From: Sphagnum magellanicum
Lineage: Eukaryota > Streptophyta > Sphagnopsida > Sphagnales > Sphagnaceae
Direction: 5' to 3'
NCBI GenBank assembly: GCA_021904315.1
Contig: CM038907.1
Coordinates: 29,457,223 to 29,521,222, forward strand
DNA length: 64,000 nucleotides
Part shown: positions 62,521-64,000 of the stretch, piece by piece
Layout of the letters: every line of letters starts with the position of its first letter
Position numbering within the stretch: position 1 is the first letter of the stretch
Made by a program: the position numbers and the translations under genes
The notes under the pieces: model-generated
What the model saw: only the letters and a program-made list of their open reading frames with translations
Databases searched by the model: none
What the model was told of the DNA's origin: nothing

Positions 62521-64000
62521 AACTCGTCTGCACTTTCTCTTTAGACGAGTTAGTGGCGACAAGGGAGAGTCACCCGGCGGGAGTGGGGAAAGATGAGGAG
62601 GAGCTCCTAACCCAAAAAAATAGCGCCTCTCTTCAGGCGCTCCATTGAGGCGGTCTTTTCTTCTTTGCAGCTTTTCGGGTTCGTTTCTTTCGCACTTCTG
62701 CTGGTGCCTGCCTGCAACTGCGGCCAGCAGGGTAGGGAGGCCGAGGAGGAGGGGAAGAAAACCGTAAACTACGACCTGAATGAGTTTGAGAGGTTCTCTG
62801 GCACGCTTAGGGTTTCTGAGGAGGGGAGCGAAGAGTAGACAATTGGTAAAAGGAGGAGGAGGAGAATTGTGGAGCTTCTTCACAAATGGAGGGATGTGCC
62901 GTTCCAGTTGGGTGTGTGGCCGTTGGCGATATCGCTGTAGATGGCCTGGTGCTCTGGGCTCTCTAATCTGCAGCCCAAACACACAAGGCATGGTGTTGTA
63001 GAATCAGGAGGGATATCGGCGCCAATTGAGAAGAACTCGGCGTCACCAGCTGCAATAGAAGAGTTGGCTTCTACTGTTGTTGTTATTAGTCCTACTAAAC
63101 TGTACTCAAAGCTCCAATGGTTCCTAATTAGGTTGGCCATGCATGTGAAGAAAATCTTTGATGCTCAAGCTCAGAAATTCCAGTGGCAGCTATTTCAGCA
63201 GCACAGTTGAAGATCAAAACCATCCCGAACATGAAGGAAAGCAGGTGAGCATCAAACAACAGTCTAGAAAGGGTCCAGGTCTAGAAAGAAAATTTTGCAG
63301 GAAGCAATAGGTGAAGACCATCAATTGGTCTTCACCTATTGGTGCTGTCAGGGTGCACTGCAGGACCATCAAGTTCACTTGGTTGTTTTTGATCATGCAA
63401 ATTCTCAGCATAGTCAACTTAAGATCCACAAACTGGAGAACAGGTGGCAAAAGTTTTCCTACATCTGTAAATCTGAATGGTCAGCACCTTAAATCTCTCA
63501 TTACTTTCTCAGCAAGTCCAACTTCTCTCATCTTTGCCAAGGTCTTCTCTTTACTTTGAGTGTTCTGGAACAAGTTTAGCAGAACCATGTCCAAATCTTC
63601 CAATGTACTCCTCCATTGCAGCAATTTTGTTCTTGCTCCCACTGGTACTGTTCTTAATTTGTTCTAAAGCAACCTACACAGCCAAATCAAGCCTCCTTCA
63701 GCATGACCATTGAGACTCCTAAGACTAGACCAAGCTTTCAAACATAGAACCACCACCAATGAAAAGAAAACTGTGAAGTAGACAGATTTTAAATATCATT
63801 TGTATGAGGCTTGCTTGTCGACTTTGAAGTTTAATTTGTCAACTCCATTTCGTGATCAATCTCATGAGCATCAAACACAACACTAATTGATTTACATATG
63901 TTTTATGTATTGCATCATGCATGAGAGTTTGCTATTGTTTGATTGATGATTGTGAACACCGATGGGTGTAAGCTCAACATGGTAATGCATGGTAGCACCT
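62521..64000. other. Upstream region of the MPP6-like gene; no further gene assigned
   Basis: GC is raised to about 62950, fitting leader/promoter DNA of the minus-strand gene. A plus-strand frame at 62941-63210 has protein-like composition but no recognised motif. A 16-bp perfect inverted repeat lies at 63305-63341. The rest shows nothing defensible. Confidence 0.4.
63305..63341. repeat. Perfect 16-bp inverted repeat, 5-nt loop
   Basis: CAATAGGTGAAGACCA (63305-63320) is followed by TCAAT and then its exact complement TGGTCTTCACCTATTG (63326-63341). Confidence 0.97.

Noticed and set aside
62164..62991. 275-codon minus-strand frame as one long protein
   Set aside because: Only the part from the ATG at 62520 matches MPP6; the upstream 157 codons look like GC-rich leader sequence.
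62941..63210. Plus-strand frame with an LYSKLQWFLIRLAMHVKK segment
   Set aside because: I tried matching it to known regulators and found no convincing correspondence; it is left unassigned.

Overview
This window is nuclear DNA from a land plant. Its genes are intron-rich with ordinary GT..AG splicing, and they lie as small islands in AT-rich, repeat-laden sequence. A decayed DYW-class PPR gene of a style common in ferns and other early-diverging vascular plants suggests a fern or lycophyte; that placement is an inference at moderate confidence.

Genes I can support: (1) a small two-exon gene on the minus strand at 1411-2024, apparently plastid-targeted, with an unrecognised mature part; (2) the last two coding exons of an unrecognised minus-strand gene at 35641-36304, one of them a 29-nt microexon; (3) a complete 19-exon gamma-COP gene (COPI coatomer) at 38461-44667, 892 codons, with every exon junction in frame; (4) a minus-strand MPP6-family (nuclear exosome cofactor) gene at 61833-62520. 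Broken genes: a cytokinin oxidase/dehydrogenase (CKX) copy at 31371-33973, with one premature TAG and two frameshifts but an intact exon layout; a PPR-DYW gene at 55111-57918 (minus); and a hAT-type transposase at about 50040-51850.

Mobile DNA: a degenerate Ty3/gypsy LTR retrotransposon spans 18361-27929. Its LTRs are about 94% identical by my own hand count. It retains gag with zinc knuckles, protease, RT, RNase H and a truncated integrase, with at least 21 in-frame stops, 15 of them TAG. A 2198-bp CACTA-type element with a 3-bp ATG duplication sits between its RNase H and integrase (24094-26291) and carries a 148-nt almost perfect hairpin. An older, much decayed relative of that CACTA element lies near 8.6-9.2 kb. 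The LTR element itself landed in a degenerate TTTAACCAT-type array whose two halves flank it.

The rest (about 3.5-16 kb, 28-31 kb, 45-50 kb, 52-55 kb and 58-61 kb) is AT-rich intergenic DNA with several tandem repeat families (62-bp at 16.4 kb, about 62-bp at 12.3 kb, about 210-bp at 14.3 kb, TAGGT-type blocks and others) and no coding region I can defend. The genes form no operon or evident pathway. No defence system, CRISPR array or other multi-gene system is visible. The most unusual signals are the long hairpin inside the nested CACTA element, the strongly TAG-biased decay of the retroelement, and the CKX copy that looks freshly broken.
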